Positions 25,174-34,097 of a stretch of DNA of 64,000 bases are shown piece by piece. Each line of letters begins with the position of its first letter. Positions within the stretch are counted from its first letter, which is position 1. The stretch is taken from positions 2,914,001 to 2,978,000 of the forward strand of contig NZ_LT985188.1 of the NCBI RefSeq assembly GCF_900289045.1, in the 5' to 3' direction. The translations under genes and the position numbers were made by a program. Source of the DNA: Micropruina glycogenica (lineage in GTDB: Bacteria > Actinomycetota > Actinomycetes > Propionibacteriales > Propionibacteriaceae). The notes under the pieces were generated by a model. It was given only the letters and a program-made list of their open reading frames with translations. It made no database searches and had not been told where the DNA came from.

Positions 25174-25209
25174 GCACGTCCCTTCAGATGGTGGGGTTCG
25201 GGCCGATGG

Positions 25210-25860
25210 TCAGCCCGCCGCCAGTCCGGAGCGATGGGCGAGCACCACCGCCTGCAGCCGGTCACGCACCCCCAGCTTGGCCAGGATCCGGGCGACGTGG
25301 GTCTTCACCGTGGTTTCGGCCAGATAGAGCTCGCCGGCGATCTCGGCGTTGGACTGGCCGCGCGCCATCGAACGCAGCACGTCGACTTCGCGTCCGGTCA
25401 GATCGGCCAGGCCGGGAACCTGCACCACCGGCTTCGCCGGTCGACTCACAAAGCTGTCGATCAGACGGGCGACCACGGTGGGCCCGAGGGTCGTACGGCC
25501 GGCCGCGTTCTCTCGCACGCTGTCGATCAGGGTTTGGGGGTCGGTGGTCTTCAGCAGGAACCCGGAGGCTCCGGCACGCAGGGCGGTGATCACGTATTCG
25601 TCGAGGTCGAACATGGTGAGAATCAGCACCCGAACCTGCGGAGATCGCTGGAGGATCCGCTCTGTGGCACTGATGCCGTCGCCGTCCGGCATCTCGACGT
25701 CCATCAGCACCAGGTCCGGACGTGTCGCTTCAACGATCGTCAGCGCACGCCGACCCCCGTCTGCTTCGCCGACCACCTCGATGTCCTCCGCACTGTTCAG
25801 CACGGTGATCAGGCCGGCGCGCAGCAATGCGTTGTCATCGACCACCACCACGCGGATCAT
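25210..25860 (-). CDS. NarL/LuxR-type response regulator
   Basis: A 216-residue regulator. The receiver domain (1-120) has VVVDDNALLRAGL with the acidic pair, the phospho-acceptor Asp in DLVLMDVEMPDGDG, Thr in ILTMFD and Lys in FLLKTTDP. A LuxR helix-turn-helix near the C-terminus reads LTGREVDVLRSMARGQSNAE, then LYLAETTVKTHVARILAKLG. The ATG at 25860 overlaps the stop of the histidine kinase gene by 4 bases, so kinase and regulator are coupled. Targets are not evident. Confidence 0.95.
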   Translation of the reverse strand: MIRVVVVDDNALLRAGLITVLNSAEDIEVVGEADGGRRALTIVEATRPDLVLMDVEMPDGDGISATERILQRSPQVRVLILTMFDLDEYVITALRAGASGFLLKTTDPQTLIDSVRENAAGRTTLGPTVVARLIDSFVSRPAKPVVQVPGLADLTGREVDVLRSMARGQSNAEIAGELYLAETTVKTHVARILAKLGVRDRLQAVVLAHRSGLAAG

Positions 25861-27467
25861 CGCAGGAGGCCCGCCAGCGCCGGCAGCGTCGCACTCACCG
25901 TGAAGCCGCCAAGTTGGCCCGTCGGCCCCGCCTCGAGCGTTCCGCCGGCGAGTTCGACGCGCTCGCCGAGCCCGACCAGCCCGAAGCCGCGGCGGACGCC
26001 CGTGACCGGCGGGCCCGTGTCGGTGACCCGCACGAGGGTGTTGCCCTGATCGTCCAGGGCGATCACCACCCGCGCCGACGCGCCGGGAGCGTGGCGGACG
26101 ACGTTGGTCAGGGCCTCCTGTACGACGCGGTAGGCCGTGGGCCCCACCTCGGACCGCGCCGCCGTGGCAACCTCGAGGGTGACCGGGGTGCCGGCCAGCC
26201 GGATCCGGCAGGCGAGGTCGTCCAGGTCGGCGGGCGTGCCCCGGGGCTGCCTTGCCGTAGCGTCCGGATGGTCGGAAGTAAGGAGCCGGTCCAGTTCGTC
26301 GGCAGCGTGTGCTGCGCTGTCGCGCACGACGCGCAGGCAGTGCCGGGTGGCCTCTCGATCGTTCGGCCAGCTCACCTCGGCCGCACTGGCCTGCACCGCG
26401 ACTAGGCCGATCGCGTGCGACACGACATCGTGCAGTTCGTGGGCGAACACCCGCTGTTCGGCTGCCACCGCCACTTCCGCAGCCGCGGCCAGTTCGCCGC
26501 GCCGGAGCTCGGCGACCAGTTGAGAATCGGCCGTGTGTCGTCGCGACCGGCCCACGATCAGACCGCCACCCACCGACACCACCAGCACCACGAGCCACAA
26601 CCCAAGGTTGTCCGGGTCGAGCCGGCCCACGCTCACACCACTGGCCAGGCAGAGCAGGGCGATCGCCGCCAGGTCGGTTCGGCGGCTCCCCGGCGTGGCG
26701 CACACCGTCCAGATCAGCGGGGCGACGGCCAGCATGGACCAGAATCCGCTCTGGATCGGGACCTGCAGCGGGATGGCGGCCAGGTAACCGACGGACATCG
26801 CACCAGCCGCCAGGGCCGGCGAGTGCCGCCGGCCCAGACCGGCTGCCGCGACCAGAACCGTCAACGCCGTGCTGGCAGCCTGTGGCGACTCCCCCTCGAA
26901 CAGAGGGGTGACGAGGCACTCCAACAGCGCCAGCGCCACGGCTGACAGCCCCAGCACCAGGTCGCGCGGAGTGTGTACCGGCGCGGCACCGTCCGGCGGG
27001 TCATCGACCACCTCGGCTTCGGGCGCGCTGAGTAGGCCCAGCTGCCGGCGCAGCTCGCTGGTCGCTATCCGGCTGTGGTCGCGGATCCGTCGGATGGACG
27101 GCAGCGGATCCGCCGCCCCCAGCGCCGCATCGGCGTCGGACCGCAACTGCCTGATGGCCTCATGCAGCGAAGCGGCAATGTCGTCGGCCAGCCTGCGACG
27201 CTCCTGGCGCACCGCCTCGCGAGCCACCCTGGACGGCTGCGTCGTCGCCAACTCCGCCGCCACCCGCCGCGCGACCGTCGCCGTGCGCACGCTGATCACC
27301 GTGCCGCGCAGCACCAGAGCGAAGACGGCGAGCACGATGGCGATGAACACCCCGTCGATCACCGGAGAGCCGGTCACCCAGGCGATCAAAGCCGCCACGA
27401 AGCTCGCCGCGGTCACCACCGCGGCAGTACCGACACTGGCGTCGGTGCCGAACCCGTTCCGGCTCAT
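25857..27467 (-). CDS. NarL-type sensor histidine kinase with a degenerate tandem N-terminal unit
   Basis: A 536-residue kinase. The second half has membrane helices followed by the HisKA_3 box FAHELHDVVSHAIGLVAVQA (phospho-accepting His in ELHD) and an ATPase domain with QEALTNVVRHAPGA and GFGLVGLGERVEL. The first half also has helices plus ERRRLADDIAASLHEAIRQL, which looks like a decayed HisKA_3 helix lacking the ELHD histidine. ATG 27467 with GAGGTG directly upstream is chosen. It is coupled to the response regulator. The signal is unknown. Confidence 0.9.
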   Translation of the reverse strand: MSRNGFGTDASVGTAAVVTAASFVAALIAWVTGSPVIDGVFIAIVLAVFALVLRGTVISVRTATVARRVAAELATTQPSRVAREAVRQERRRLADDIAASLHEAIRQLRSDADAALGAADPLPSIRRIRDHSRIATSELRRQLGLLSAPEAEVVDDPPDGAAPVHTPRDLVLGLSAVALALLECLVTPLFEGESPQAASTALTVLVAAAGLGRRHSPALAAGAMSVGYLAAIPLQVPIQSGFWSMLAVAPLIWTVCATPGSRRTDLAAIALLCLASGVSVGRLDPDNLGLWLVVLVVSVGGGLIVGRSRRHTADSQLVAELRRGELAAAAEVAVAAEQRVFAHELHDVVSHAIGLVAVQASAAEVSWPNDREATRHCLRVVRDSAAHAADELDRLLTSDHPDATARQPRGTPADLDDLACRIRLAGTPVTLEVATAARSEVGPTAYRVVQEALTNVVRHAPGASARVVIALDDQGNTLVRVTDTGPPVTGVRRGFGLVGLGERVELAGGTLEAGPTGQLGGFTVSATLPALAGLLR

Positions 27468-27636
27468 CACCTCAGGATAAGAACGTCCCAGGGGAACGCG
27501 CATCCTCCGTTCGAACGATGCGACGGTCGTCCGTACGCCGCTCACGGTCGCTGCCGCGGGGAGGACGCGGCCGGACCGCAGCCTTGCCTAGCGTTGCGTC
27601 GTCCGGCTCGACCCGGCTCAGCGAAGGAGAACGACG

Positions 27637-28281
27637 ATGACGCTCGACCGCCGCCACACGCTCGCTCTGATCGGAGCGACCCTGACCTCGGCCATCGCGC
27701 TCGGTGACGCCGTCACCCACGGGCTCACGGGGCAATCGTCCGTCTTCGCCGGCGACTCCGGCGCCACCGCGTGGAGCGAGATCGGAGGCCTCGTCCACGG
27801 CCTCACCTACGCGGCGCTCGGCTGGGTGCTGGTCGGCGAACGCGACCGTTTCGCCACCGCGAATCGTTTCGCCAGAGTACTGCGCCTGGTGCTGATCCCG
27901 ACCTTCGCCGTGATGGCCGTCGCCTTCGTCATGGTCGGCCCGATCCTCACCGTGACTGGCGTGTCGTCCGAGTCGCCCGTGGGGGCGACGTATGACGTGA
28001 TCGGCACCTTCGTGTTCCTGGTGATGATCCTGGGCAGTCTTCTGCTCGGCCTGGCGCTGCTGCGCAGCCATTCCGGTGGCGTGGGCGCCCGGGTGCTGGC
28101 CGCGATCACTCCCGTGCTGGCGATCACCGTGCTGCTCGGCTTCCTCGCACCGGCCTGGACGCATCCGGGGTACGTCGAGACGCTGATCCACTTCGGGGTG
28201 GCCCTGCTCGGTGTCGGTGTGCGACCCGACCTCACTGATTCGGTTGCCGCTCCCGCGACCGCCGACCAAGCATCGAAGTGA
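27637..28281 (+). CDS. Six-helix hypothetical membrane protein, possible target of the two-component system
   Basis: A 214-residue protein with about six hydrophobic helices (TLALIGATLTSAIALGDAV, GGLVHGLTYAALGWVLVG, VLRLVLIPTFAVMAVAFVMV, TYDVIGTFVFLVMILGSLLL, VLAAITPVLAITVLLGFLA, TLIHFGVALLGVGV). GAAGGAGAA precedes the ATG. It is divergent from the sensor kinase across a 169-base gap, a layout in which NarL-type regulators often control the adjacent membrane gene. The family is not recognised. Confidence 0.65.
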   Translation: MTLDRRHTLALIGATLTSAIALGDAVTHGLTGQSSVFAGDSGATAWSEIGGLVHGLTYAALGWVLVGERDRFATANRFARVLRLVLIPTFAVMAVAFVMVGPILTVTGVSSESPVGATYDVIGTFVFLVMILGSLLLGLALLRSHSGGVGARVLAAITPVLAITVLLGFLAPAWTHPGYVETLIHFGVALLGVGVRPDLTDSVAAPATADQASK

Positions 28282-28387
28282 GCGAGTGCCGTGGGGTTAG
28301 TGGTCCGACCGGAGCCTCCGCGGGACGAGCGGCACGCCGCACCAAACACGGCATGGGCCTGTTCGCTGGCGCAGCTGTCCGACCCGC

Positions 28388-28780
28388 GACAAATGAGAAT
28401 CCCGCAGGCTCCCGAGCAACAAACTGAGACCGAGGCCGACTCAACGAAGTGAGACTCAGCGCTCTTCCCCGGATGTGCGTGCCCGGAGAGTCTCCAGGGA
28501 CGACAGACAGCGTGTCCATCGTGCCTTCACGCGCACAAGCTGGGGCAGATCAGCGCGTCACGCCAGTGCAGCACTGATGGCTGGTGGTACCGCTAGAGAA
28601 GCGTCACGATTGCGTGGTAGTCGAAGTGACTCTTTACTGGCTCTTCACAATCCAGGGTGTCGTTGGGGTCTGAATCCGCCGGCTCGAACCTTGACGCTCG
28701 TCTCAACTTCCCCGGCGAAACCCCGGTTCATTCTCACGTCGTCTCAATTTCCTGTCGCTCGTCTCAGTTTCGACCTCGCC
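28388..28780. mobile_element. Remnant of an insertion sequence with multiple terminal repeats
   Basis: The left part (28388-28460) holds AAATGAGAATC, AAACTGAGACCG and GTGAGACTC. The right part (28698-28780) holds the inverse motifs CGTCTCAACTTC, TTCTCACG, GTCTCAATTTCC and GTCTCAGTTTCG. Repeated (A)AACTGAGAC-type boxes facing each other resemble the multiple terminal repeats of IS21-like elements. No transposase is left in the 240 bases between. The rest of the gap 28282-28876 shows no gene. Confidence 0.4.
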
Positions 28781-28831
28781 GGACAAGAGCCTGTTCTGCC
28801 GAGGGGCACGATCGGACTTACATCGCTGTAG

Positions 28832-28861
28832 TTATCCCCATGTGGACAGCACTGTGGATAA
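28832..28861. other. Cluster of DnaA-box-like sequences
   Basis: TTATCCCCA (28832-28840), TGTGGACAG (28841-28849) and TGTGGATAA (28853-28861, the exact complement of the consensus TTATCCACA) occur within 30 bases. Two or three boxes in a convergent gap are too few for an origin. They may titrate DnaA or be fortuitous. Confidence 0.3.
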
Positions 28862-28876
28862 CTCTCGTCCCAGCTG

Positions 28877-29833
28877 TCACAGCATCTTGCCGTGGACGTC
28901 CCAGCCGCGCAGTTGCACCTGATACAGCGCCGCCATGCGCCTGAACCCCACCGGGTGGCTCGAGAACAGGTTCACCAGCTTCAGCCACAGCCCGTCTTTG
29001 TGCGCCGCGATGCTCGCCATGTACGCCTCGATGTTCACGTTGCGGTAGACCCGCTTGCCCGCGTACAGCAGCACCAGCGTGCGCGCTCCCTCGGGCACGT
29101 AGTACGACGCGCACCGGTCGGCGGTGTACTCCTGCGCGCGAATGATCGTGGCGTCCAGACCCACGAACCGCACCACCGCAGTGGTGAGCATGCGCCACAG
29201 CGACACGTGCCGACACTTCACGTGCCCGAGTTCATGCGCGAGCACGAACTTGACCGCGGTGAAGTCGTTCAGCTCGTACGCCACGTCGACCAGATCACTG
29301 AACAGCGTGACGTAGGCCCTTCTCAACTGGCATTTGGACGCGAACGCGTTCAGCACGCCGTTGCCGTTGATGACGTAGAGATTCGGCGTCCAGGGCACGT
29401 CCATCTTGGCCAGCAGTTCGGTGTAGATCGCGTACAGCTCGGGCAACTGGTGCGGCGTCACCGGAATGCCGTTGCTGGCCACGCTGTAGAACTGGTAGCG
29501 AATCATGAAGAACGCGATCAGCGGCGTCAGCACCGCCAGCAGGCCCGCCAGCGCCCAGGTGGGCAGCTCGGTGGCGCCGTAGCTGATCATCGCGATCGCC
29601 AGAACCCCGGCCACGATGGTGACGGCCAGCCCGCCGATCACGAACGGCATCTCGGCCCAATGCCGAAGCTGCGCCACCGATGGGCCCGTCGGCACCGCGA
29701 GCCGCTGCGGCGGCACGTCGCCCGCCCAGCCGCCGGGCATCTGATGACTCGGCGGGTAGCCCGGTTGGGGGGTGAACGCCGACGGCGGCCCCCACTGCAT
29801 CGACGGCTGACTGGACGGTGGCGGTTGCGTCAT
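28877..29833 (-). CDS. M48-family membrane zinc metallopeptidase
   Basis: A 318-residue protein. The N-terminal 60 residues are Pro/Gln-rich. Two helices follow (MPFVIGGLAVTIVAGVLAIA, WALAGLLAVLTPLIAFFM). The peptidase domain has FVLAHELGHVKCRHVSL, the HExxH zinc motif with a further His, and AQEYTADRCASYYV, where the Glu is the third ligand. The plan fits HtpX/Ste24-like quality-control proteases at the membrane. ATG 29833 is chosen. The gene is single, with family B repeats upstream. Confidence 0.88.
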   Translation of the reverse strand: MTQPPPSSQPSMQWGPPSAFTPQPGYPPSHQMPGGWAGDVPPQRLAVPTGPSVAQLRHWAEMPFVIGGLAVTIVAGVLAIAMISYGATELPTWALAGLLAVLTPLIAFFMIRYQFYSVASNGIPVTPHQLPELYAIYTELLAKMDVPWTPNLYVINGNGVLNAFASKCQLRRAYVTLFSDLVDVAYELNDFTAVKFVLAHELGHVKCRHVSLWRMLTTAVVRFVGLDATIIRAQEYTADRCASYYVPEGARTLVLLYAGKRVYRNVNIEAYMASIAAHKDGLWLKLVNLFSSHPVGFRRMAALYQVQLRGWDVHGKML

Positions 29834-29870
29834 GCGCACAATCCTGGCATCGCCGCCCGCTGCGTAGCAG

Positions 29871-29981
29871 AGATCCCGGCATGGCGCCGGGATGACGTGG
29901 CGAGTGGCGTCCGTCAGCCGGGATCGCAGACCCGCGCAGCCGACCCCAGCCGTTCCGTCATCCCGGCGAACGCCGGGATCT
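29871..29981. repeat. Two family B palindromes
   Basis: AGATCCCGGC-ATGGC-GCCGGGATGACG at 29871-29897 and GTCATCCCGGC-GAAC-GCCGGGATCT at 29957-29981, in opposite orientation. Each can form a stem of about 9 bp. They lie between the M48 and fadB-like genes, transcribed the same way. Confidence 0.75.
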
Positions 29982-30005
29982 GCAACGCAACGACCAGCTG
30001 CGGCG

Positions 30006-32261
30006 TCAGTTCTCCAGCGGCTTGTTCGTGGCCAGCATGTGCCGCATGCGGGCCTGGTTGGCCGGCAACACCACCAGTTTCAGCGCCACGTCGAGTTCAC
30101 GTGCCAGCAGTTCCTCTTCGGTGACCTGCTCGGCACCGGTGAGCATCGCCGCCAGATCACCAACGATGCGCCGGTCGGTCTCGGACGCGTCCGCCCACGA
30201 GGCGTCCAGCGGTTCGAGCCGGGGGTCGTGAAGTGCGAACGTCGCAGGCTCTTGCCGGCGCTCGGCCCCCACCAACTCCAAAGCCGACGCCTTGGCCCGC
30301 TCGAGCACGCGCGAGGCGTTCAGCACGATCTCGTCCGACGGCAGCAGCAGACCCCCGGCCTGCGCCTCGAACGCCGACCCGCTGATCACACACGTGGACG
30401 CCAACGCGAACGCCCGCGCCGCCGGATCGGCCAAACCCCTAAGAGACGACCGGATCAGTGTGCGCGTCACGCCGCCCCAGGCCGGAATCAGGCCGACCTT
30501 GCGCTCGGGAAACCCGGCGTACAACTCGGCCGCCGCCACCACGTGTTGCGCGGCCAACATCAGCTCACAGCCGCCCCCCAGGGCCAGCCCGCGCGCCGCC
30601 GCCACCACTGGAAACGACGCCGCCCGAAGTCGGGCGAACGACCGCTGGCCACGCTCGGTGAACTGCCGCAACTCGTCCGGATCGTTGCGGTCGACCAGGG
30701 CGGCGAACACGTTCAGGTTGGCGCCGGCCGAGAAGGCGCGGGGGTGGTCCGAGCCGATCACCAGCGCCTTGAAGGCGCCCGCCTCGCCCATGTCGAGGGC
30801 CTGGTCGATCACGTCGAACAGCCCCGGCTGGCACACGTTCATCTTGCTGCGCAGGGCCAGGCAGGCCACCCCGTCGCCCAGGTCGACCAGTGCGGCCGAG
30901 TCGTTCTCGACCATCACCCGGGCGGCCTGCGCCACAGTCAGCGGACCCGGTGCCACCTCGATCACCGTGCCGTCGCCGGCCAGCACCAGGCCCGGGCTCG
31001 GCCTGAACCCACCGGCGTCGCGGGCCTGGGTGAGCAACGGAGGCACCGGACGTCCCTCGGCCTCGAACCGCTCGATCAGCCAGTCCAGCCCCACCCGGTC
31101 GGCCAGGGCGAACGGGCCCGCCTGCCAGGCGTAACCCAGGGTCATGGCGTCGTCGATCAAACCGACGTGGTCGGCGATCTGAGGCGCGGTGGTGCAGCAG
31201 TAGTCGATCAGCTCGCGCAGCACCGCCCACGCGTACCGGCCGCCGGGCGACTGGGTGTCGCAGGCGGCCCGCAACCCCTTGGCGTCCAGCACCGAGTCGG
31301 TCGGCGCATGCCGGGCGCGGTAGGTGAAGTTGGCGACGTCGAGCACCTCGTCGACGGGACCGTCCGGGGTCTTCTGGCGGCGGGTGAAGCCGCCAGGGCC
31401 GCGGCGTCCGACCAGACCCCGTTCGAGCAGCCCGGTGAAGGTGGGGTCGGTGGTGATGTCGAAGCGGTGGTAGGCGTCCTCGGCGGGCAGCAGGCGCAGA
31501 AAGCTGGTCCAGATCAGCGGCACCAGGTTGATGCCCACCAGGTCGAACAGCCCGAACACGCCGGTGCGGGGCGTCCCGAAATGCCTGGTCATCACAGCAT
31601 CGGCGGTTTCGATGCCGACACCGCCCCGCAGCGCTTCTGACGCCGCGACCGCCATCCAGAAGTTGCCGATGCGATTGGCCAGAAAGCCCGGAGTGTCGCG
31701 ACAGCGCAACACGGTTTTTCCGAGCTGATGATCGCCGGCGGTGATCAGCCGCTCGACCACGGCTGGGTCGGTGTCGGGGCCGGCCACCACCTCGAGCAGC
31801 GGCATCTGCCGGGGCGGATTGAAGAAGTGCGTGATGCCGAAGTGCGCCACGAAGCCGGGGTCGCGGCACTCGACCAACTGCGCCAGCGGAATCGTGGACG
31901 TGTTCGACGTCACCATCGTGTCGGCGCCCCGATGGCGCTCGATCGTGGCGTACAGGTCGCGCTTCACCGCCAGGTCTTCGAACACGGCCTCGATCACCCA
32001 GTCAGCGGTGGTGTAGGTGGCCACGTCGTCGATCACGTTGCCAGGGGTCACCCGATCGGCAAACACCGGCAACATGAAGCCTGCAGAATTCACTTGGCGG
32101 GCGATCGCGTCGCGGGCCAGCCGCGAGCGGTCGGTGGTTTCGCCCTCGGGCACCACGTCGAGCAGCCACACCTCAACCCCGGCGTTGGCGAGTTGGGCAG
32201 CGATGCCCGACCCCATCGCCCCGGCTCCGACCACCACTGCCCGGCGAACGTCGTCATTCAC
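30006..32261 (-). CDS. Bifunctional 3-hydroxyacyl-CoA dehydrogenase / enoyl-CoA hydratase
   Basis: A 751-residue protein for two consecutive beta-oxidation steps. Domains run dehydrogenase first: Rossmann motif VVVGAGAMGSGIAAQLANAG, catalytic His region VAHFGITHFFNPP then QMPLLEVV, and C-terminal HAD domain with RDTPGFLANRIGNFWM. The crotonase domain follows (FSAGANLNVF for the oxyanion hole, ALGGGCELMLAAQHVVAAAE, GFPERKVGLIPAWGG). This order is the reverse of E. coli FadB but is known in other bacteria. No thiolase is adjacent, so the pathway partners lie elsewhere. Confidence 0.92.
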   Translation of the reverse strand: MNDDVRRAVVVGAGAMGSGIAAQLANAGVEVWLLDVVPEGETTDRSRLARDAIARQVNSAGFMLPVFADRVTPGNVIDDVATYTTADWVIEAVFEDLAVKRDLYATIERHRGADTMVTSNTSTIPLAQLVECRDPGFVAHFGITHFFNPPRQMPLLEVVAGPDTDPAVVERLITAGDHQLGKTVLRCRDTPGFLANRIGNFWMAVAASEALRGGVGIETADAVMTRHFGTPRTGVFGLFDLVGINLVPLIWTSFLRLLPAEDAYHRFDITTDPTFTGLLERGLVGRRGPGGFTRRQKTPDGPVDEVLDVANFTYRARHAPTDSVLDAKGLRAACDTQSPGGRYAWAVLRELIDYCCTTAPQIADHVGLIDDAMTLGYAWQAGPFALADRVGLDWLIERFEAEGRPVPPLLTQARDAGGFRPSPGLVLAGDGTVIEVAPGPLTVAQAARVMVENDSAALVDLGDGVACLALRSKMNVCQPGLFDVIDQALDMGEAGAFKALVIGSDHPRAFSAGANLNVFAALVDRNDPDELRQFTERGQRSFARLRAASFPVVAAARGLALGGGCELMLAAQHVVAAAELYAGFPERKVGLIPAWGGVTRTLIRSSLRGLADPAARAFALASTCVISGSAFEAQAGGLLLPSDEIVLNASRVLERAKASALELVGAERRQEPATFALHDPRLEPLDASWADASETDRRIVGDLAAMLTGAEQVTEEELLARELDVALKLVVLPANQARMRHMLATNKPLEN

Positions 32262-32340
32262 GTTTGACCTCCCTGCTCACCTCGATGCTAGGCGGTCGGC
32301 GCCTGTCGAGACCCGGCACGTGGGTGATTGACTGGGCCGC

Positions 32341-33309
32341 ATGCAGGTGAATCTGGTGCTGGGGTCGGGCGGTGCGCGCGGGTTCGCCCACGTGGGTGTG
32401 ATCCACGAGTTGCAGGCCCGCGGGCACGAGGTGGTCGGCATCGCGGGCACGTCGATGGGCGCGCTGGTCGGTGGCGTGCTGGCCGCCGGACGACTGGACG
32501 ACTTCGCCGACTACTGCCGCACCCTCACCCGCTCGGATGTGCGCCGGCTGACCGACCTGACGCTGGGGTCGTCCGGGCTGGTGCGGCTGCAGAAGGCGAT
32601 GAACGAGCTGCACCGGTTCGTTGGCGACGTTCGCATCGAGGACCTGCCAGTGCCCTACACGGCGGTGGCCACCGACATCGACCTCGAACGCGAGGTGTGG
32701 TTTCGCACCGGTTCGCTGTTGGCGGCGATCCGGGCGTCCATCGCGATTCCGGCCGTGTTCACCCCGGTGCGCATCGGCGAACGGCTGCTCGTGGACGGCG
32801 GCCTGCTCAACCCTCTGCCGATCGGCCCCACCATGGACATGCCCGGCCAGGTCACCGTGGGCGTTTCGCTGTTCGCCAAGCCGCCGGGCCTGTGGCAGGT
32901 GTCGCCGAGCAACGAATCTGCCGATACCGCGAGTGCCGACGGCGAGGCGGTTGCCGACGATCTCGAGATCGCAGAAGCCGCCCGGCAGCCGTGGTCGAAC
33001 CGGCTGGGCGAGGCGCTGGCCGCGTCGTGGGTGGGTAAGCAACTCGCCAAACACCTGACGCCGCAGCCCTCGGTCGAGCTGGAGTTCGAAGACCTGCCGA
33101 CCGATGTGAACCTGCTCGACATGCTGGGCCGCACGCTTGATCTGATGCAGGCCCGCATCGAGTTGGCCCGTAATGTGCTGAACGCCCCCGACGTGCTGGT
33201 CGGGGTGCCGACCGACAGTTGCTCGGTGCTCGACTTTGACCGGGCCGACGAGATGATGACGTTCGGACGCCAGTTGGCCATCGCCGAGTTCGACCGCGTC
33301 GGCCTCTGA
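32341..33309 (+). CDS. Patatin-like phospholipase (RssA/NTE type)
   Basis: A 322-residue serine lipase-type protein. LVLGSGGARGFAHVGVIHEL carries the oxyanion-hole glycines, GTSMGALVGG the nucleophile Ser, and VDGGLLNPLPI the catalytic Asp of the Ser-Asp dyad. The C-terminal part is helical. No signal peptide. Such proteins release fatty acids from phospholipids. It is divergent from the beta-oxidation gene, whose product could use those fatty acids, but that link is only suggestive. Confidence 0.9.
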   Translation: MQVNLVLGSGGARGFAHVGVIHELQARGHEVVGIAGTSMGALVGGVLAAGRLDDFADYCRTLTRSDVRRLTDLTLGSSGLVRLQKAMNELHRFVGDVRIEDLPVPYTAVATDIDLEREVWFRTGSLLAAIRASIAIPAVFTPVRIGERLLVDGGLLNPLPIGPTMDMPGQVTVGVSLFAKPPGLWQVSPSNESADTASADGEAVADDLEIAEAARQPWSNRLGEALAASWVGKQLAKHLTPQPSVELEFEDLPTDVNLLDMLGRTLDLMQARIELARNVLNAPDVLVGVPTDSCSVLDFDRADEMMTFGRQLAIAEFDRVGL

Positions 33310-33329
33310 GGCCGACGAAGCCCTTCGCT

Positions 33330-33498
33330 GGTCGAGCCTGTCGCCGGTCGAGCCTCTCGAGACCCGTCCCCGCAGCCGGTCGAGATCCCGGCGTCCGCCG
33401 GGATGGCAGAGGCCCCGGGATGACGGACGCCGCCGGGATGTCGAGCCCCGCCTGGCCGACACACTCGCACACGTCATCCCGGCGCATGCCGGGATCTC
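33330..33498. repeat. Mixed family A and B repeat cluster
   Basis: GCTGGTCGAGCCTGTCGCCG (family A-like) from about 33329, CGAGATCCCGGCGTCCGCCG then GGATGG at 33381-33406, and TCATCCCGGCGCATGCCGGG then ATCTCC at 33473-33498. The rest of the 290-base gap between the patatin and cupin genes shows no gene. Confidence 0.7.
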
Positions 33499-33599
33499 CC
33501 CAGCAGGTCGCCCAGACCCATTCGGTGCGATCGCTCGAAAAGTGTGGCCGCGTGGGCAAGGATGAAAGTAGTCCCAAACCCGTTATCGAAGGAGTGCGC

Positions 33600-34025
33600 A
33601 TGACCGTCCGGCACAACAAAGACCGCGGCAAAGAGCCCTACGTCGTCGACATCGAATCCAAGACCGTCAACAACGACAACTTTCGCACCACCCTGTGGAC
33701 GGGCGCGCACCTGCAGCTCACCTTGATGTCAATTCCGGTGGGCGGCGACATCGGCCTCGAAGTGCACCCCAAGAACGACCAGTTCCTGCGGCTCGAGAAG
33801 GGCAAGGGCCGGGTGCAGATGGGCCCGAAGAAGAGCGAGTTGACCTTCGAGCGCGACGTCGAAGACGACTGGGCGATTCTGGTGCCCGCCGGCACCTGGC
33901 ACAACGTCACCAACATCGGCGACGAGCCCATGAAGGTGTACGCGCTGTACGGCCCCGCCGACCACGTGCCGGGTACCGTGCACAAGACCCAGGAAGACGC
34001 CGAGAACGACCCCGAAGAAGACTGA
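33600..34025 (+). CDS. Cupin-domain protein
   Basis: A 141-residue single-domain cupin. LTLMSIPVGGDIGLEVHPKN then DQFLRLEKGKGRVQMG contains cupin motif 1 (G-x5-H-x-H-like with Glu and one His), and ILVPAGTWHNVTNIGDEPMK is motif 2 with its metal-binding His. An acidic C-terminus follows. The family covers metal-dependent enzymes and sugar-binding proteins, and this type is common and uncharacterised. The ATG at 33600 has GAAGGAG upstream; the longer frame runs into repeats and is rejected. Confidence 0.88.
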   Translation: MTVRHNKDRGKEPYVVDIESKTVNNDNFRTTLWTGAHLQLTLMSIPVGGDIGLEVHPKNDQFLRLEKGKGRVQMGPKKSELTFERDVEDDWAILVPAGTWHNVTNIGDEPMKVYALYGPADHVPGTVHKTQEDAENDPEED

Positions 34026-34056
34026 GTCGAAGGGCCACCGACCCGACTGATCAAGC

Positions 34057-34094
34057 TGGTCGATCGACCCCCTGAGACGGGGGTCGATCGACCA
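34057..34094. terminator. Bidirectional terminator-like hairpin between cupin and lysR
   Basis: TGGTCGATCGACCCCC (34057-34072) and GGGGGTCGATCGACCA (34079-34094) form a perfect 16-bp stem with loop TGAGAC. It lies between convergent genes, 4 bases after the lysR stop on the other strand. No T-run is seen. Confidence 0.75.
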
Positions 34095-34097
34095 CGT

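Noticed and set aside
25861-26919. Extended frame upstream of the response regulator
   Set aside because: The sequence is an Arg/Gly-rich antisense-like reading in another frame of the histidine kinase. The regulator starts at 25860 with a proper receiver domain.
28832-28861. DnaA-box cluster considered as replication origin
   Set aside because: Only three box-like 9-mers, no AT-rich unwinding region and no dnaA, dnaN or gidA-type neighbours.
33420-33599. N-terminal extension of the cupin gene
   Set aside because: It is the translation of family B repeats. The ATG at 33600 has a strong ribosome-binding site and gives the family length.
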